Assembly: GCA_025345505.1 (NCBI GenBank)
Contig: JANVCC010000010.1
Span: 41,082,660-41,146,659 of the forward strand
DNA from: Todiramphus chloris collaris
Lineage: Eukaryota; Chordata; Aves; Coraciiformes; Alcedinidae
Length of the DNA: 64,000 nt
Direction of reading: 5' to 3'
Under the pieces are notes generated by a model that searched no databases, was not told the origin of the DNA, and saw only the letters and a list, made by a program, of their open reading frames with translations. Positions 27,051 to 39,500 of the stretch are shown here, in pieces. The first letter of the stretch is position 1; each line of letters starts with the position of its first letter. A program made the translations under genes and the position numbers.

Positions 27051-30000
27051 GCCAAGGAATGGGTAAATGGCATGTAACTTAAACACAGTGTGTTTATAGA
27101 GAGTGACCTTAAGAGCTGTAAATGACTACATTGTTTAATGTGAGATAAGAACACCACAGATGGGTGAAAATGTCAGCAGTATTTTTAATGAATCAAATTT
27201 GTTTTAATCGATATCTAAGTCTTCTTTCCGTTGCCCTGAGATTGTTGTGCTTTGCAAAGAGATAATAGGAAATGTCATGCTCTGAAAAAGCAGTGGCTTT
27301 GATGGAAGCATTGTTCTTCTAGGTGTGATACAAGTGACAGAAATGCCATCTTTCCAAGAAATCACTATTTCCATAGCATGTTTAGTAATGTTTTCTGGCT
27401 TTTAAGGCTTTAAGCCTCAGCACTCTGTTCTCAGAGGGACTCTGCAATGGCCCAGGGAAATGGGCAAACACATGCAGGACATAAGAGACTGCACCTGAAT
27501 GGAGAACTACCTGAACCACTCTATCAGACATATAGTTCTTTTTGTTTGTAACTCTGTACTCTGAGTTTTGCAGTCCAATTAAGAGTTTAGGTCATGTAAG
27601 AGCTGAGAAATAAGCTCACTCCTCTACATTTAGGTGAAATCTGAAACTGCAGAACCATACCACAGTGGTTTCCTGTATAGGCAGCTGGAGCTTATCTGTA
27701 AAAGAAGGTTTATTTGTCTTTTCAAGTTTTCATTTTTTATTCTCTCTAGCCTTTATGAGAATGGCTATAATATGTTTGTCTCTTTTATAGGTCATTCTGT
27801 CATGAATTTCTGGGGTATAGTTAGAAGTAAGAGCATGCGAATTTAATAGCTGAGCATACAGATTTCATAAACTCCATCCAGCACTGGCCCTGACAGTGAA
27901 GTAGGTGAGAGAAGTGGCCTGTCACCTAGTTCAGCACAATATCTAGTGATAAGAATTCATTATTTTAATGCCCAAAGCAGGCAAAAGTATGTTAAGATAT
28001 AAACTAGATTACATTTATTCTGGACCCTGAGTCTCATGCAATTTTAATTTTACATTTATTTTCTCAACCTTAACTTTATACCTCTACAATATATGCAGTA
28101 GTGTGGAATTTGAATGTGCAACGCCTGTCTAGGTTCGTGCTCCAGACGCTTTATCAGCTTTATGAGCCTTCAGAGCTAGCTCTTATCAATGTCATAACCA
28201 TGTCCTTTGATTAACACCCTACAGGCCTGCTGCTGTGTACCAGTAGACCGTTTAGGAGGGAGGAAACTTGTTTCTGTGGGCTGCCTCTCTCTGCTCCTGC
28301 TAGTGACAGCTCTGCCGTCTTATCCTTGTGCTCAGGACACAGCCCCTGTAGAATTACCCCTTACCCAACTGTCTCTTGCCTGAGGCCTTTGTATGAATAC
28401 TTTACCTCACGTCTTTCTATTGTGTATTTGTGAAGCCAGAATCCTCTCTGCTTTCCAACTCTATTTGTTGCCCCTGAATTTACAGCAGTGCTATTCATGC
28501 TAAAAAAAAACATAAAAACCCATCAGAAGTCAAAACTTACAGAAGGATGGAAAAGCCCAGAGCACTGTATTGCAAAAATAGTAGTATCTGTATGCACTGG
28601 ATTGCTGCTATTCCCTAGGAAACAGGCCAGTTGTTTGAACTTCTTGACTACTTCTTCAAGTTTCTCTGCTTGTGTCTGTCTTTATGTTTGATGGTCTATA
28701 CAGGCACTAACACAAAAAGCCCCAGAGTAAGAGGGGACCTGGGACTAAGAGGGGTCAGCTGTGAGTCAGCTTCTTGACTATGTTGTACCAAGATCTGTAA
28801 TGTTACCCTTTAAATTTAGATCTGTTTGAACAGAATTTTCTGTCCATTTTTGTCTTTCAAAGATAGCTTTTGTTTCACTGCAAGAAGAAGTATAATAAAG
28901 ACCCCAGGCAATGACGCTCTTGCTGACCTAATTTTTGAGTCTAGGACTGGTATTAATTCTGGAATGGGATGGGAAAACCTTCCTTTAAAATTCTGCTGAA
29001 AATACCCAGGCTCCACAACAGACTGTGTGGTTTGCATCTTTGTTTGCTAACAGACAGATATGGTTGGCACCTATCAAAAGAAAGCATTGCAAATGTGTTT
29101 TTCTGATTTCTAAGTGCTGTAATTAATAGGATAAGTTTGGGGAGCTTGTACAGAGAGGAAAAATGCAGAATCATATGACTACATTATAAGGTTGAAAAGA
29201 TTAATTCCTACATTTTATACAGATTCCAGGATTTGAAGAGACAAAACTTCAGCAGTTTGAATCTCACTGGAAAATATATAGAAATTCATGACTGAGTGAA
29301 TGCAACAGGGTTTTTTTTGGTCTTGTATTACAAAGGCTGTTAAGCTAAAAGTCATCTTTGACCTACAAGGCCAAATCCTGACCTCTCCTTCTGCCTTGCA
29401 GAATGCCGAAGTGTTCTGATTGAACAAGCACTCTGGGGTGGTACCCAAGGCTTGGTTCTTTGGGAGGTGCGGGTGAAGCATTCCCATTCATAGACCTTCC
29501 TGGTCTTCATAACCCCAAAGTGGCTTATAGACAAATTTCCCTGCAAGCTCCATCACTTTGAGGTTTGTGTTGTCATGCTTCATTTCAGGTGTGACTGAAT
29601 TCTGATATGTTCTTGGAGACCTCTTTTTCTGATGCATACTAATGCTGTGTGTCCAGGGCAATCGTTAATAAAGTATGTAAAACTTCCTTGATTACCTTGT
29701 TCCAGTAATGAAAGCCAAAATACATTTATGGTAGAATAAGCATGACTGGCCTGCATTTTATACTGTAAGTAAAGTATAAATACTACCTTGTCTGTCTGTA
29801 AATTGAATTCCTTTTTTTCTGGTGGACCTGTACATAGGCTCTGACAAAGAATTGAAATGAAGGATTTAAGAAAGGCTTTGTCTAGTATTTTTTTTTACTT
29901 TTTAAATTTTTTTTTTTTTTAAGTGAGTTATAGATGTCACATAATAGATATCTGGCTTGTCCTTGTATGTTTGCAAAGAACTGCTAGACTACTGAAGTAA

Positions 30001-33000
30001 GAAAAAACAAATTACTAGCACTCCATGAAAGGATAAGCATGCTGAGGTGCCCTCTGTGTTATAATTCCTTTTGGATGTGTTAGATGTTTTGCTGTATGCA
30101 TTTGTTCTGAGTGTGCCCTCTGAATAGCTTTTTCTGTCAGCAAGTCCCATCATGTTTATAGGAAGCTCTGTTAAGTGCTCTGGGAAAGCTAAGAAATCTA
30201 TTTGCTTCAAGCGTAATGTAGGGTAACTTGTTAAAGCAAAGTAATTCCCATGCTACTCCAGTATGCAAAACTGGACCACAAGATTACAGTTGGACTAACA
30301 TCCTGAAATGAAATAGTTGAGTGAGAAAGAGAAAACACAGCTTTTTGAACATTAGTAAATTGACAAATTTAACAAAAGATAGGAGGGGCAGGTAGCATCT
30401 GGAGTCAACTTGTTAGCAAAGGGGCTACTTTTCTCAGGCAGTTATGTACTCATCTATGTCAGTGCCTTACTATCCAGCCCTAGATGATCAGTTCAGTCTC
30501 AGATCAGGCAAGCCAGTGATTCGCTAGATATTAAGCAGTATATAACAAGGAGTTTTCTGGGATGCTTTCCAGCTGACCTTCAGGAGCTAAATGTGGTTTC
30601 TAGAGGAGATAGGCTGCTGTTGCCAATCCACAGGGAAGCCTAGCAAAGCATAATCAGTATCCTTGACTCAGTTTCCTCTAATCTAGACAACTATGCTGAC
30701 CCATTCTGCAATAAGCAGCTTTTATAGTTTGTCCTAATCACTTGTGACCAAGCCTTGTACTCTTCATGTAGCTGCAGAGGTTTTCTACCTTCTTCCACAA
30801 CTGCTTCCTACAGGCATCACAGGATTATTTACAAAGAAGCTCTTGTGTTAAAAGAAGGGAAGGAATATGCTGAAATAAAGTTTGGCTTAACAAAATACAA
30901 AAATTCCTTAACCAATTACACCCTGCCAAAAAAACCCTCCCTACTTTCAAGCATATTTGTGTGCTTCTGAACTTGCAAATACGTACTGATTCTCAAGGAT
31001 GTGGGATAGGAAAGTGAGAATACCCACAGAGCTGGGGTTAGCATTGCATCTGCCTTTGAGATATGTCTTTTACTGGTTGACAGAGCAATTGCTGATATTT
31101 GAATTGTGATGGCTGAACAAAGCAGGCTTGCAGAAGAGGTGTTTTGCCTACACACCAAAGTAGATGTAGCTCCTGCCAACTTCTGTAAGGTGAAGCGGAG
31201 AAAGTGCAATAGTTTAATGTTGCTAATACTGCTTAAAACCATTGAAAGAATTGATTTTTACTATTCTTTGTTTTCTTTTATACCATTGAATAGTGATTGT
31301 GTCACTGGGTGTGTTCACAAGAATGCAGGACGCAATCAGAAGCTGATGGTGGTAAAATTAAGTACATACATGGAGTGGATACAGAAAAATGTAAACCATG
31401 TACGTGTAATAAACAGTAAAACCATACACAGAGATATTTAGAAATATAGTCATCATTAAATCATCAAAATTCTACCAAATAATATTAGAGTTCAGCACTT
31501 GACATAAGCCAGAAAATGCTTTTGAGACAAGCTTCTAACTTGCTCTCATGACAACATCATTATTTATCATCCCTGTCTTAACTTATGTGTCTCAGACACT
31601 GTAGATGCCATATATGGCTCAATTAAAAGAGCCCAAGAACATTCGTGGGTTTGGAGGCACTGGCACACGCCCTGTGCCTACACCTGGGAAAAGAAGTGGA
31701 CCTGCTGGCTGTGGGAGTTTCCCTGGAGCATACCACTTGCAAGCCACACTTGGGAATTACTGGTGATGGTGCTAATTGTTACAGACCAAAATAGTGCAAG
31801 GAGGCACTACAGAAGTTTGTTAGTGTAACCAATGGAATTTCTGTGTATTCCTGAATACTTTGATTTGCTAGTATACCTTCAGATGCATTTTATTGTGAGG
31901 TTTAACTTTGCTTTTCACACATAAATATATTTGATAATCTTCAGCTGAGGTGGTTGGATGCCATATAGTATATGCATACACTGCTCATTTCTTCATGTTA
32001 ATTCAGCAATTCACCTCAAATTTAGAGATAATTTCTTGAATTTGCCAAAGTCATTATCATGTTTATTACCTTTAGAGTTACATGCTATGTTTGATGATAG
32101 AAAAAAATTAAGAATCAAGTGTTGCTTATATTTTCTTCTCCACTACACCTCTTCAATGGAAAAAAAAAAAATCTGCATGCAAAAGAGCTTGTCTGTCCCT
32201 TATCTGGTAGATTGAGGCTTATGTGTATGCAAATATACTTGTTTCACTCTGCTATAAAACTGACTAAGTTATTTACAATAATCATAGGTAGGAATATGAA
32301 GATCAAAGTGTCAAAAATCATCCAGTTAATCCTGTTAGCTGATGCTGTGACACCAGATTGTTATGTATTTCCCAAATTCATTATCCCATTGATGGTACCC
32401 TAGCACAGAATTTCATGTTCATTTTCCTATTTGGCAGCTGGCTAATCACAAAAATTTGTTTTAGGAGATACAGGCTACATAGTTCTAATGCCTCTCAAAA
32501 TGGTGGTATGATTTTACATGCTGCAAGGGGAGGAGAGAAAGCAAAGAAAAACTGTTATTTTGTTATAGGAGACAACAGGAGAGTAGCCCTGATTATGTCA
32601 TAGCTAGCTGGCTTCTTTGCTCCCAGTAGTGCTCCAGTGGCCACTTGTCCTTGGAAACCTTACAGAGACCTTTGTTGTGCTTCACCCTGGGTGTGAGCAC
32701 TGGTGATGGTAAGCAAATTCATCCTCTGCAAAACTGAGGATGTATTTGTTTGTATTGTTCAGGACTAAAGTACCCGTGCTTTTGTTATATACGAATGTAT
32801 TTTAAGAGCTCAATCCAGAAGTGTGAAGTTGCTCCAAAATCATGAGTAGAGGAGAACCTGTCTGCTCATCTGTTTGCCAAAGGTGTTGTCACCTCTGATG
32901 TACTTACTGTACCTGGGCCTTAGAGGATTGAATCTTTGCAGACAGCAAGGAATTAATTAGGACCCATGCCTCCTTCCCCTCTGCTACACCACAAGAATTA

Positions 33001-33679
33001 GGAAGACAAATCCCAAAACACCAAAATAAACAAAACTGAAAACTTTAGAACATTCACTTTGACAGCATGGGGATATCCTGATACAACCATAAGGTCATCC
33101 CTTTCCAAGCATAATTACTACCTTAAATAAGTGTTATATACTAAGTGCTGTACACTTAGTACGATAGGATTGAGAAATAGAAAGGGTTATATGTACTTAA
33201 AATGTGTCACATTTCCACTGGTCACAGAACCATCATTCCACATTAACAGAGTGTGATCTCAAATGTAGATTTACGGAATTTTATAGCACTGTGGTATACA
33301 TTAATTAAATATCCAGTACAGTATTTGTACTCATAGAAATATTAATTCTGTTGAAAGCAGAACCTACTATATATCTGATATTTCAGCCTTCATAGGAGTG
33401 CCTTTTGAAAGAATTAATAAACTCCATCTCCCTAAAACTACATTGAAAAACAGCAGGGTGTTTTACAAGTAACCTAAATGCTACAGCAGTATAATCAAAT
33501 TTCTAAAACACATGATCCATAATGATGGGCAACAACTGTTTCAGGCTGTCATGGCAACAGGAAATCTTAGGGTTGCAAATCCATAATTTAAAAAGATTAT
33601 CTTGAGAGAACAAAGGGGTTTTATACTGCAGCTGCAGCCATAGTATAACCAGTACACTGTTGCTAACTACCTGTATTTA
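27051..33679. other. Unique non-coding DNA, no gene seen
   Basis: No genes or repeat families were recognised in 6.6 kb. The block 27060-27290 mixes GATA, TAAT and AATCGAT words without low complexity and is a candidate conserved non-coding element, which is inference only. T-rich runs occur at about 29886-29921, and an A-run at 32160-32171. Confidence 0.5.
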
Positions 33680-33706
33680 TTTTTTTTTTTTTTTTTTTTT
33701 TTTTTT
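33680..33706 (+). repeat. Poly(T) run, 27 bases
   Basis: This is an uninterrupted run of 27 T. On the minus strand it would be a poly(A) tail, but the sequence upstream of it on that strand (to the right) is not recognisable as a retrocopy. CR1 does not use poly(A), so this is most simply a mononucleotide repeat. Confidence 0.95.
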
Positions 33707-34639
33707 AGTTTGTACTGTTTTTCATGTTTTTTTGAACCACATTTGTGTGTGTCATGGTCTGTAAGGAATTATTTGTATTTCATTTCATCATGAGTTGTTA
33801 TTAATCTGATTTCATGCCAGTTTATAACATGCTTTTATGAGATATCTGGGTGGTTGGCTACCTATTTATTTTGTAATAGCAGATACAGCAAATTTTGTTT
33901 TAGAAGTATGTTGGTTTGTGTCAAGATTATTTTTTTGGATTTTGATATTATCACTGCATATTATCTTAGAATTATGTGTATCTAGACACCGTTAAGTAAT
34001 CCTTTATCCTGAGCACTGTAAGCACTACTGATTGCTATATAGCTCTGGGTGGTTTTCTTTATCTCCTAAAGCTTGGTAAGAAGTGAAGAATAACAAGAAG
34101 TAGAAGTAACAAGGAATAGAGAGGTTTTCATGTTTTTTGTCTAAGTTACCCCTGTGATTTGAGGAGGTTGACTTTTTCAGTGTTTGCCTTTAATGTTGTG
34201 TAGCCATAGTAGTAGCATTAGGTAACGTGGATTGTAATATACAAAAACACAGTTGCCTTTTATTGTGATTAGTGACAAAATTCCTATAATCTTCTATGGA
34301 GCCAAGATTTTAATGTAAAAGGATGTTCTGTTCTGAGCAAAGGAGACATGAACAAATTATGTAATGTTCTCTCTGATCTGAGATGCAAAATTGCTCTGTA
34401 GTCACATGGAAGAGAATGTCTCCCCATTCTAAATTTATCCTTATATAGCAATCATGGAGGAGGAACATTGTCTGAGTAGATGTGGCTTGTTAGCACATTT
34501 CATAAGACTGAAGGGAACTCCTGGATACATGCCATCACCAAAAATTGTGTCATAAAGTTAATAAAGCTTTATCTTAAAGCTATGCAAGTTGTTTGCCTCT
34601 TCATTACACTTACTGAAAGGCCATTCCTGTAAATATTCC
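33707..34639. other. Unique AT-rich DNA, no gene seen
   Basis: Ordinary AT-rich sequence with no recognised feature. Confidence 0.5.
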
Positions 34640-34930
34640 TCTAACTTCCAGCCTGAACTGAGTCATACCACATACTCATTTGTTCTCATGTTAGCATTGT
34701 TCTTCAGCTTTAATAGGACTTTTCTATTCCTCCTGTCAACCTCTAATGTATTTAGAGAGAAAAATTGTATATTCTCTCAACCTCCAAGCTGCGAGCCGAG
34801 TCTTTAGATTCCACCTTTTCTTGATTGATCTAGTAGCTCTTTTCTGGATTTCTTCCCGTTTGAATTCTGCTGTCCTGACCAAAGGGGAAGGCAGATCAAT
34901 GCATTTTGCAGGGTAACCAGTGCAACACTG
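34640..34930 (-). mobile_element. Ancient CR1/L3-like LINE trace
   Basis: On the plus strand the blocks 'CATACTCATTTGTTCTCATG', 'TCTAATGTATTTAGAGAGAA', 'TCAACCTCCAAGCTGCGAGC', 'TCTAGTAGCTCTTTTCTGGA' and 'TTTGAATTCTGCTGTCCTGA' follow the reverse complement of old amniote CR1/L3 elements in order. The related text runs 'ACTCATTTGTTCTTGTGCC ... TGATGTATTTATAGAGAGCAATCATATC ... AAGCCAAGCTC ... CTAGTAGCCCTTCTCTG'. The copy is strongly diverged and has no coding frame. It is the same kind of fossil as the one near 43.4 kb but covers a more upstream part of the LINE. Confidence 0.6.
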
Positions 34931-35828
34931 GGTCCATATGGCAGAGCTTGCATAAGATCCATAGCTCTAGATCCACTCTGTTCCCAAAGACGCTTTTGTT
35001 GAATACATCAAAAAGTGGAATTAACTTCTTATATAGGTACATCTTCATTGCTTCTTAGGATTTTGTCTCACGTTATAGTGTCAGTGTGTGTAGAAATAAG
35101 AACATCAATATCACCAAGACCAACACTCCTGATCTATGTGAACAAATATTGTGCCCTCATATTAGCCAATAGATACTGATGAGCAAATCCTTATGCAGTC
35201 TATGCAGTGCGTCATATGAGGTGTTAATATGACATGTTCAGTCCCCTTGAAATCCTAATATGGCACAGTATAGACTATAAGCTGAGTTAGGTTTGTTGGA
35301 TTCTGATGTGGTTGGCTGAATATAAACCTCTAAATATCTCTGGATTACAGGTCACTCGAAATATGAGTAAAATTAATTTCTGGCTTTGTTCAAAATAGAT
35401 CTGAAGAGTTTGTATCTCCACAGAGTCAAAGCATCTAAAAGAACTGTGTATATTATGAAATAATGATTTTGTATTTTTAGAAGGTAGGACTGAGTTAGAA
35501 GTCAATAGCTAGGTTCACAAAACTAGGAATCTTAGCAAGGACTCACAGCAAAACTCTGAGGTAATAAATATTGCCACAAGATCATTTACTAACTAAAGGA
35601 TAGATAGGGCTTTATCTTTTTAAGTTCTTATCTGGAATAGCACATACAGAATACAGAATACAGAATAGACACAGCCTGAGTTTATCTTACACGTAGTGTT
35701 TCACAGTGCTGTGAAAAGCTATAAATTAGCTCTTGAGACTTCAGGGATTTTCCAGAGCAGGACAGGTTTGCATTTGAGCACCCCTTCTGACTCTTTGCTT
35801 CCTTGGTGTAGCTCTGGTCTTAAGATCC
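34931..35828. other. Unique DNA with a tiny tandem array
   Basis: No gene was seen. At about 35644-35667 there are three tandem copies of a 7-base unit, ACAGAAT. Confidence 0.55.
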
Positions 35829-36240
35829 ACACAGAATCACAGGCTCATTTGGGCTGAAAAGGACACTGGAGATCTCCTAGGCAAAATCCCCGGGTGAAGT
35901 GGCATCAGCACTGAATTCAGAGCAGGTTGCCCAGGGCTTTGTCCACACACCCCCTGGGCAACTTGTTCCAGTGTTTAGTTTTTCTTATTGAGATTTTTAT
36001 TTTCCTATAGTTCAAGACAGAAGCTCCCATTTTAATTTATGGCCATGTTTGTCATTGTGTCATCATAGACCGCTATAAAGGATTTGGTTTTATCTTCCTG
36101 GGAATCACTTCTCAAGTACCAGGGGGGTACTACCAGGTCCCACAAAGCCATCTTTTCTCTGGGCTGAACAAGCCCCTTTCTTTCATCTGTTCCTCACAGG
36201 GCAAGTGCTCCATTTCCCAACCATATTGGTAGCCTTGATG
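35829..36240 (-). mobile_element. CR1 LINE, 3' fragment (old)
   Basis: A minus-strand CR1, read here from its 3' end. It runs 'CACAGAATCACAGGCTCATT', 'GGACACTGGAGATCTCCTAG', 'GCAGGTTGCCCAGGGCTTTG', 'CAACTTGTTCCAGTGTTTAG', then a diverged middle, then 'CTCTGGGCTGAACAAGCCCC', 'TTCCTCACAGGGCAAGTGCT' and 'CCAACCATATTGGTAGCC'. The order agrees with the reverse complement of the CR1 3' kilobase. About 410 bp remain and the 5' part is missing. It is clearly more decayed than the neighbouring copy at 36341, so it is probably the earlier of the two insertions. Confidence 0.85.
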
Positions 36241-36340
36241 ATCAGATTAAAATATTGTTTAAAATTGCTTTACTTCTGAACAGTAGGTTATTGTAAGAAC
36301 CACAGAGCATCTGTGTGATCTTGATTGCTGAAGAACTTGA

Positions 36341-36572
36341 TCACAAAATCACAGAATGTTAAGGGTTGGAAGGGACCTCGAAAGATCACCTAGTCCAACC
36401 TCCCCTGTGTGAGCAAGACCCACCTAGAGTATGTCGCATAGGAATGTGTCCAGGAGGGTTTTAAATGTCTCCAGAGAAGGAGAATCCACAACCCTCCTGG
36501 GCAGCCTGTTCCAGTGCTCTGTCACCCTCACAGTTAAAAAGTTTTTCCTTATGTTTTTGTGGAACCTCTTAT
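36341..36572 (-). mobile_element. CR1 LINE, 3' fragment
   Basis: A second minus-strand CR1, starting with its own 3' terminus 'TCACAAAATCACAGAATGTT'. It is followed by 'GGTTGGAAGGGACCTCGAAA', 'CTAGTCCAACCTCCCCTG', 'GAGAAGGAGAATCCACAACC', 'GGGCAGCCTGTTCCAGTGCT' and 'TTTTCCTTATGTTTTTGTGG'. It is 5'-truncated at about 232 bp. It matches the common avian CR1 pattern well and lies about 100 bp beyond the truncated 5' side of the copy at 35829-36240, in the same orientation. Each copy has its own 3' end, so these are two insertions and not one split element. Confidence 0.93.
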
Positions 36573-39500
36573 GATATCAACTAGTGTTTAAAAATACTGA
36601 TATGTCCTGAGTGCCAAATTGATGCTGAGATAAAGATGAAGGGGACTGAGATGATTTCACTTTGGAGCCCGTAATGACTTCAGTGGCCTAAACAGTACTG
36701 TCACATTAGTTAAGAAAACAGTAGTCTAGTGGTAACTCACCTCTGAACCCCATTTCAGAAAAAAACCCCACATGTGCATAGCAGCAAAGTTTAAGATGCC
36801 CGTCTCTGGCTAAGCACCCCACCTGTCATAGGGAATGCCTGGCCATTCCTCTCTCTCTGAAGAGAAGCCCTGTGCAAGCTCTAAGTGCAGCTGGACCAAG
36901 AATCCCAGGTCTGAACCAAGAGCCCTGAAGAAAAGCAGGAGACTTTATAATAGGTGTCAGTAATGTTCATTCTTATGTCAGACTTGAGTTTCCCCTTCAC
37001 TTGTCCTTTCTTGCTGCTCAGTGTTTCAAGGTTGTGTGAACTCAACTGCTTGTCTTTTCTGTTTCTTCAAAGTCCTTCTCCTCTGGCTGCTCAGTTCTAT
37101 GCATGGAAGCAAAGCTTTGAAATCAGTGCTGTGTGACCACAGCATCCAAGTAATGAGTGCTTAAAAAGAATATATGTGAGTACTGGGGAAAAGGAGCAGG
37201 GGCTGGGGGAAATGCTCATCTCTTTAAAATGTCAAGGCTTAAAATAATGCTCCCCAGGAATTTTAGGGAACTTTGAGCCCAGCCAGGAACTGCCTGCTTG
37301 TCCCACTTCAGGCATTTTATCTTCAGAGAGCTATAGCCTGCTTAGAATAAGGACATTTTTTCCTCTCATTCTGGATTTGCATGCTCCTTAACACTGCTTC
37401 TTTGGAACTCCTGATTTTTTTTTTTTAAATCATGAAAAAGTTAATACAATATTATACACTTCTGAGTGTATATTTGCCAAGTTGTACCTAAACTTGCATG
37501 GTTTGTGGAAGGCATGAGGTGCTTATATATCTGATGGGTACACATAGAGTTTAATCCATTGTATAATTGTCTTCCCACTGACAATCTTGATGCCCCCTCC
37601 ACCATCCCCCTCCCAGTTTACTGAAGAATGCATTCTGTATTATTCCTTGTGGTTTGTAACATTCATATTACTGCAATTTAATTAAAACAATTAATATTCA
37701 TGTATTAATAAGTGGTAGAAGCAATTTAGTGAATAAAATGGTTTTGAAAATACCCTATGTGCATACAAATGGTTTAATTTAAATAAATATTATAATTAAC
37801 ATCTTATTTATAACATAAATCAGGAAATGCTTACAGAGCTCTGTTGTGTAGCACTTTTGAAAGACAAAGCTCCAGGCATCTGCAAACATGCAAAGAAACA
37901 GGGATGAGGGGAAGAAAAATACAGCCACTGTGTTTTCTACCATTTAATATTCCGAGATGCATATAATCATATAATAAAAATCAAGATACAGGATCAAATG
38001 AATGGAAGATAAAGATGGGAAACTGAAAGACAGAAATCACACATTGCTGTAGCAAAAAAAAATTAAACTGAAATTACTGTGAGGAGGCACTGAGTTTGAC
38101 TTCTCTCACTTGTCACCACTTCATTGCCTTATTTTTAGTGAGAAGTTCAATTTGAATCCTTTGCTGGATGACAAAAGTCACTGTCTTCCTGCAGATCTAT
38201 AGTTCTAAGCTATCAGGTGTGGAAAAACAACTCACATGCATAAGGACATCCTGTCACTGCATCAAGATGGAAGAGCATTTTGAATATTGGTTCTGTGCCC
38301 TGGCTCCCCCATAAAGATCTCGTTGGCAACAGCAAAATTATTGTCAGCTAACTAAAGCTCTGTCTACAATACTTTGTTCTTTAAGAGCACTGTTCTGCAT
38401 TAAAAATATTGGTAAGCAGTTCTGGGACCTGGGAGGAGTGGTGAGACTTTTTCTGGAGCATTACCCCCTGCTTGCTTTTAAACGAGGCTTTCAGCTGATC
38501 TGATTTCTTGTCTGAACAGAGATGGTCTGCAGAGGTGATTCTCCTTGCTCTGTGCTGGTTCCCACTAGGAAAATGACTCTGTTCCCTCAGTGGAAGGGAG
38601 TTTGGTTGGTGTTTTTTAAGTATCCCTCAAGATGGCCTTTCCAATTACCACCTGTTCTCTTTCTTTCCTCCTTCTCTCCCTTGCTCATTTTCTTGTTCCT
38701 CCATCTCTCACACATCACATCTAGACTTTCAGACTAAACTGGATGGGACTCCCCCGTATGTCCACACTGTTTCTCTAGGAACATTTAGGCACCATACTAC
38801 CTAAAGAAGGAATACCTGCTTTTTCTTCAAAGTAGCTATTTCAGCTACATCTATATAACTCCTGAAAGGTTACAGCTAAAGGTAAACACCTAATAAATAC
38901 TGTTATAGTACATGAATCTAAAGGGATCCCTTTTTCCTAGGAATCTGAACCACCTGTATCCTGTCCAAATTCTGATCATCCCCTGCTACTTCTCCTAAGT
39001 AGCCAGCAACACAGATGTAGGAAATTTGCTCCTACTGTTGCCTGTATTCCTCTATGGACAAAGGAGTACTAGGGTAGAGGAATTATCTTCCTACCATGTT
39101 GAAACCCATATTGGGATTGTTCTGCTCTTCCACCAAGCTTGAAAACTTTAAGAATCAAGATGCAAACAATTAACAGCCAGTCTAATCTGCAGCCTAACAA
39201 CTAAGATATTCATATGGGGAGCAGGACTCTGTTCCTTCCTCACTGGCCTTTATCTAACACTAAGTGGATACTTTTGTTAGACATAAGAAGGAAGTCCTGA
39301 CCAGCTTGGAGACTCTGTGTCACTGGTAAGAAGTAGCAATTATGTCTTGAGCTTTCTGTAACTGAGCAAACCAAGGTAGACTGATAGTGATACACACAGA
39401 ATTTTACATACATTTTCCATACATAGTTATCAGCCTGAGATGGAATTTGAAGAAGCTGATATTTTACTGATAGGGTCACTGTGTTGAATGTGGATGTATT

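Noticed and set aside
26985-27060. Possible strong splice acceptor at the polypyrimidine tract
   Set aside because: An AG follows, but the sequence after it has early stops in all frames or no protein-like content, and no matching donor was found.
28126-28200. tRNA-like 'GGTTCGTGCTCC' word
   Set aside because: No cloverleaf arms, no A-box at the right distance and no acceptor stem pairing.
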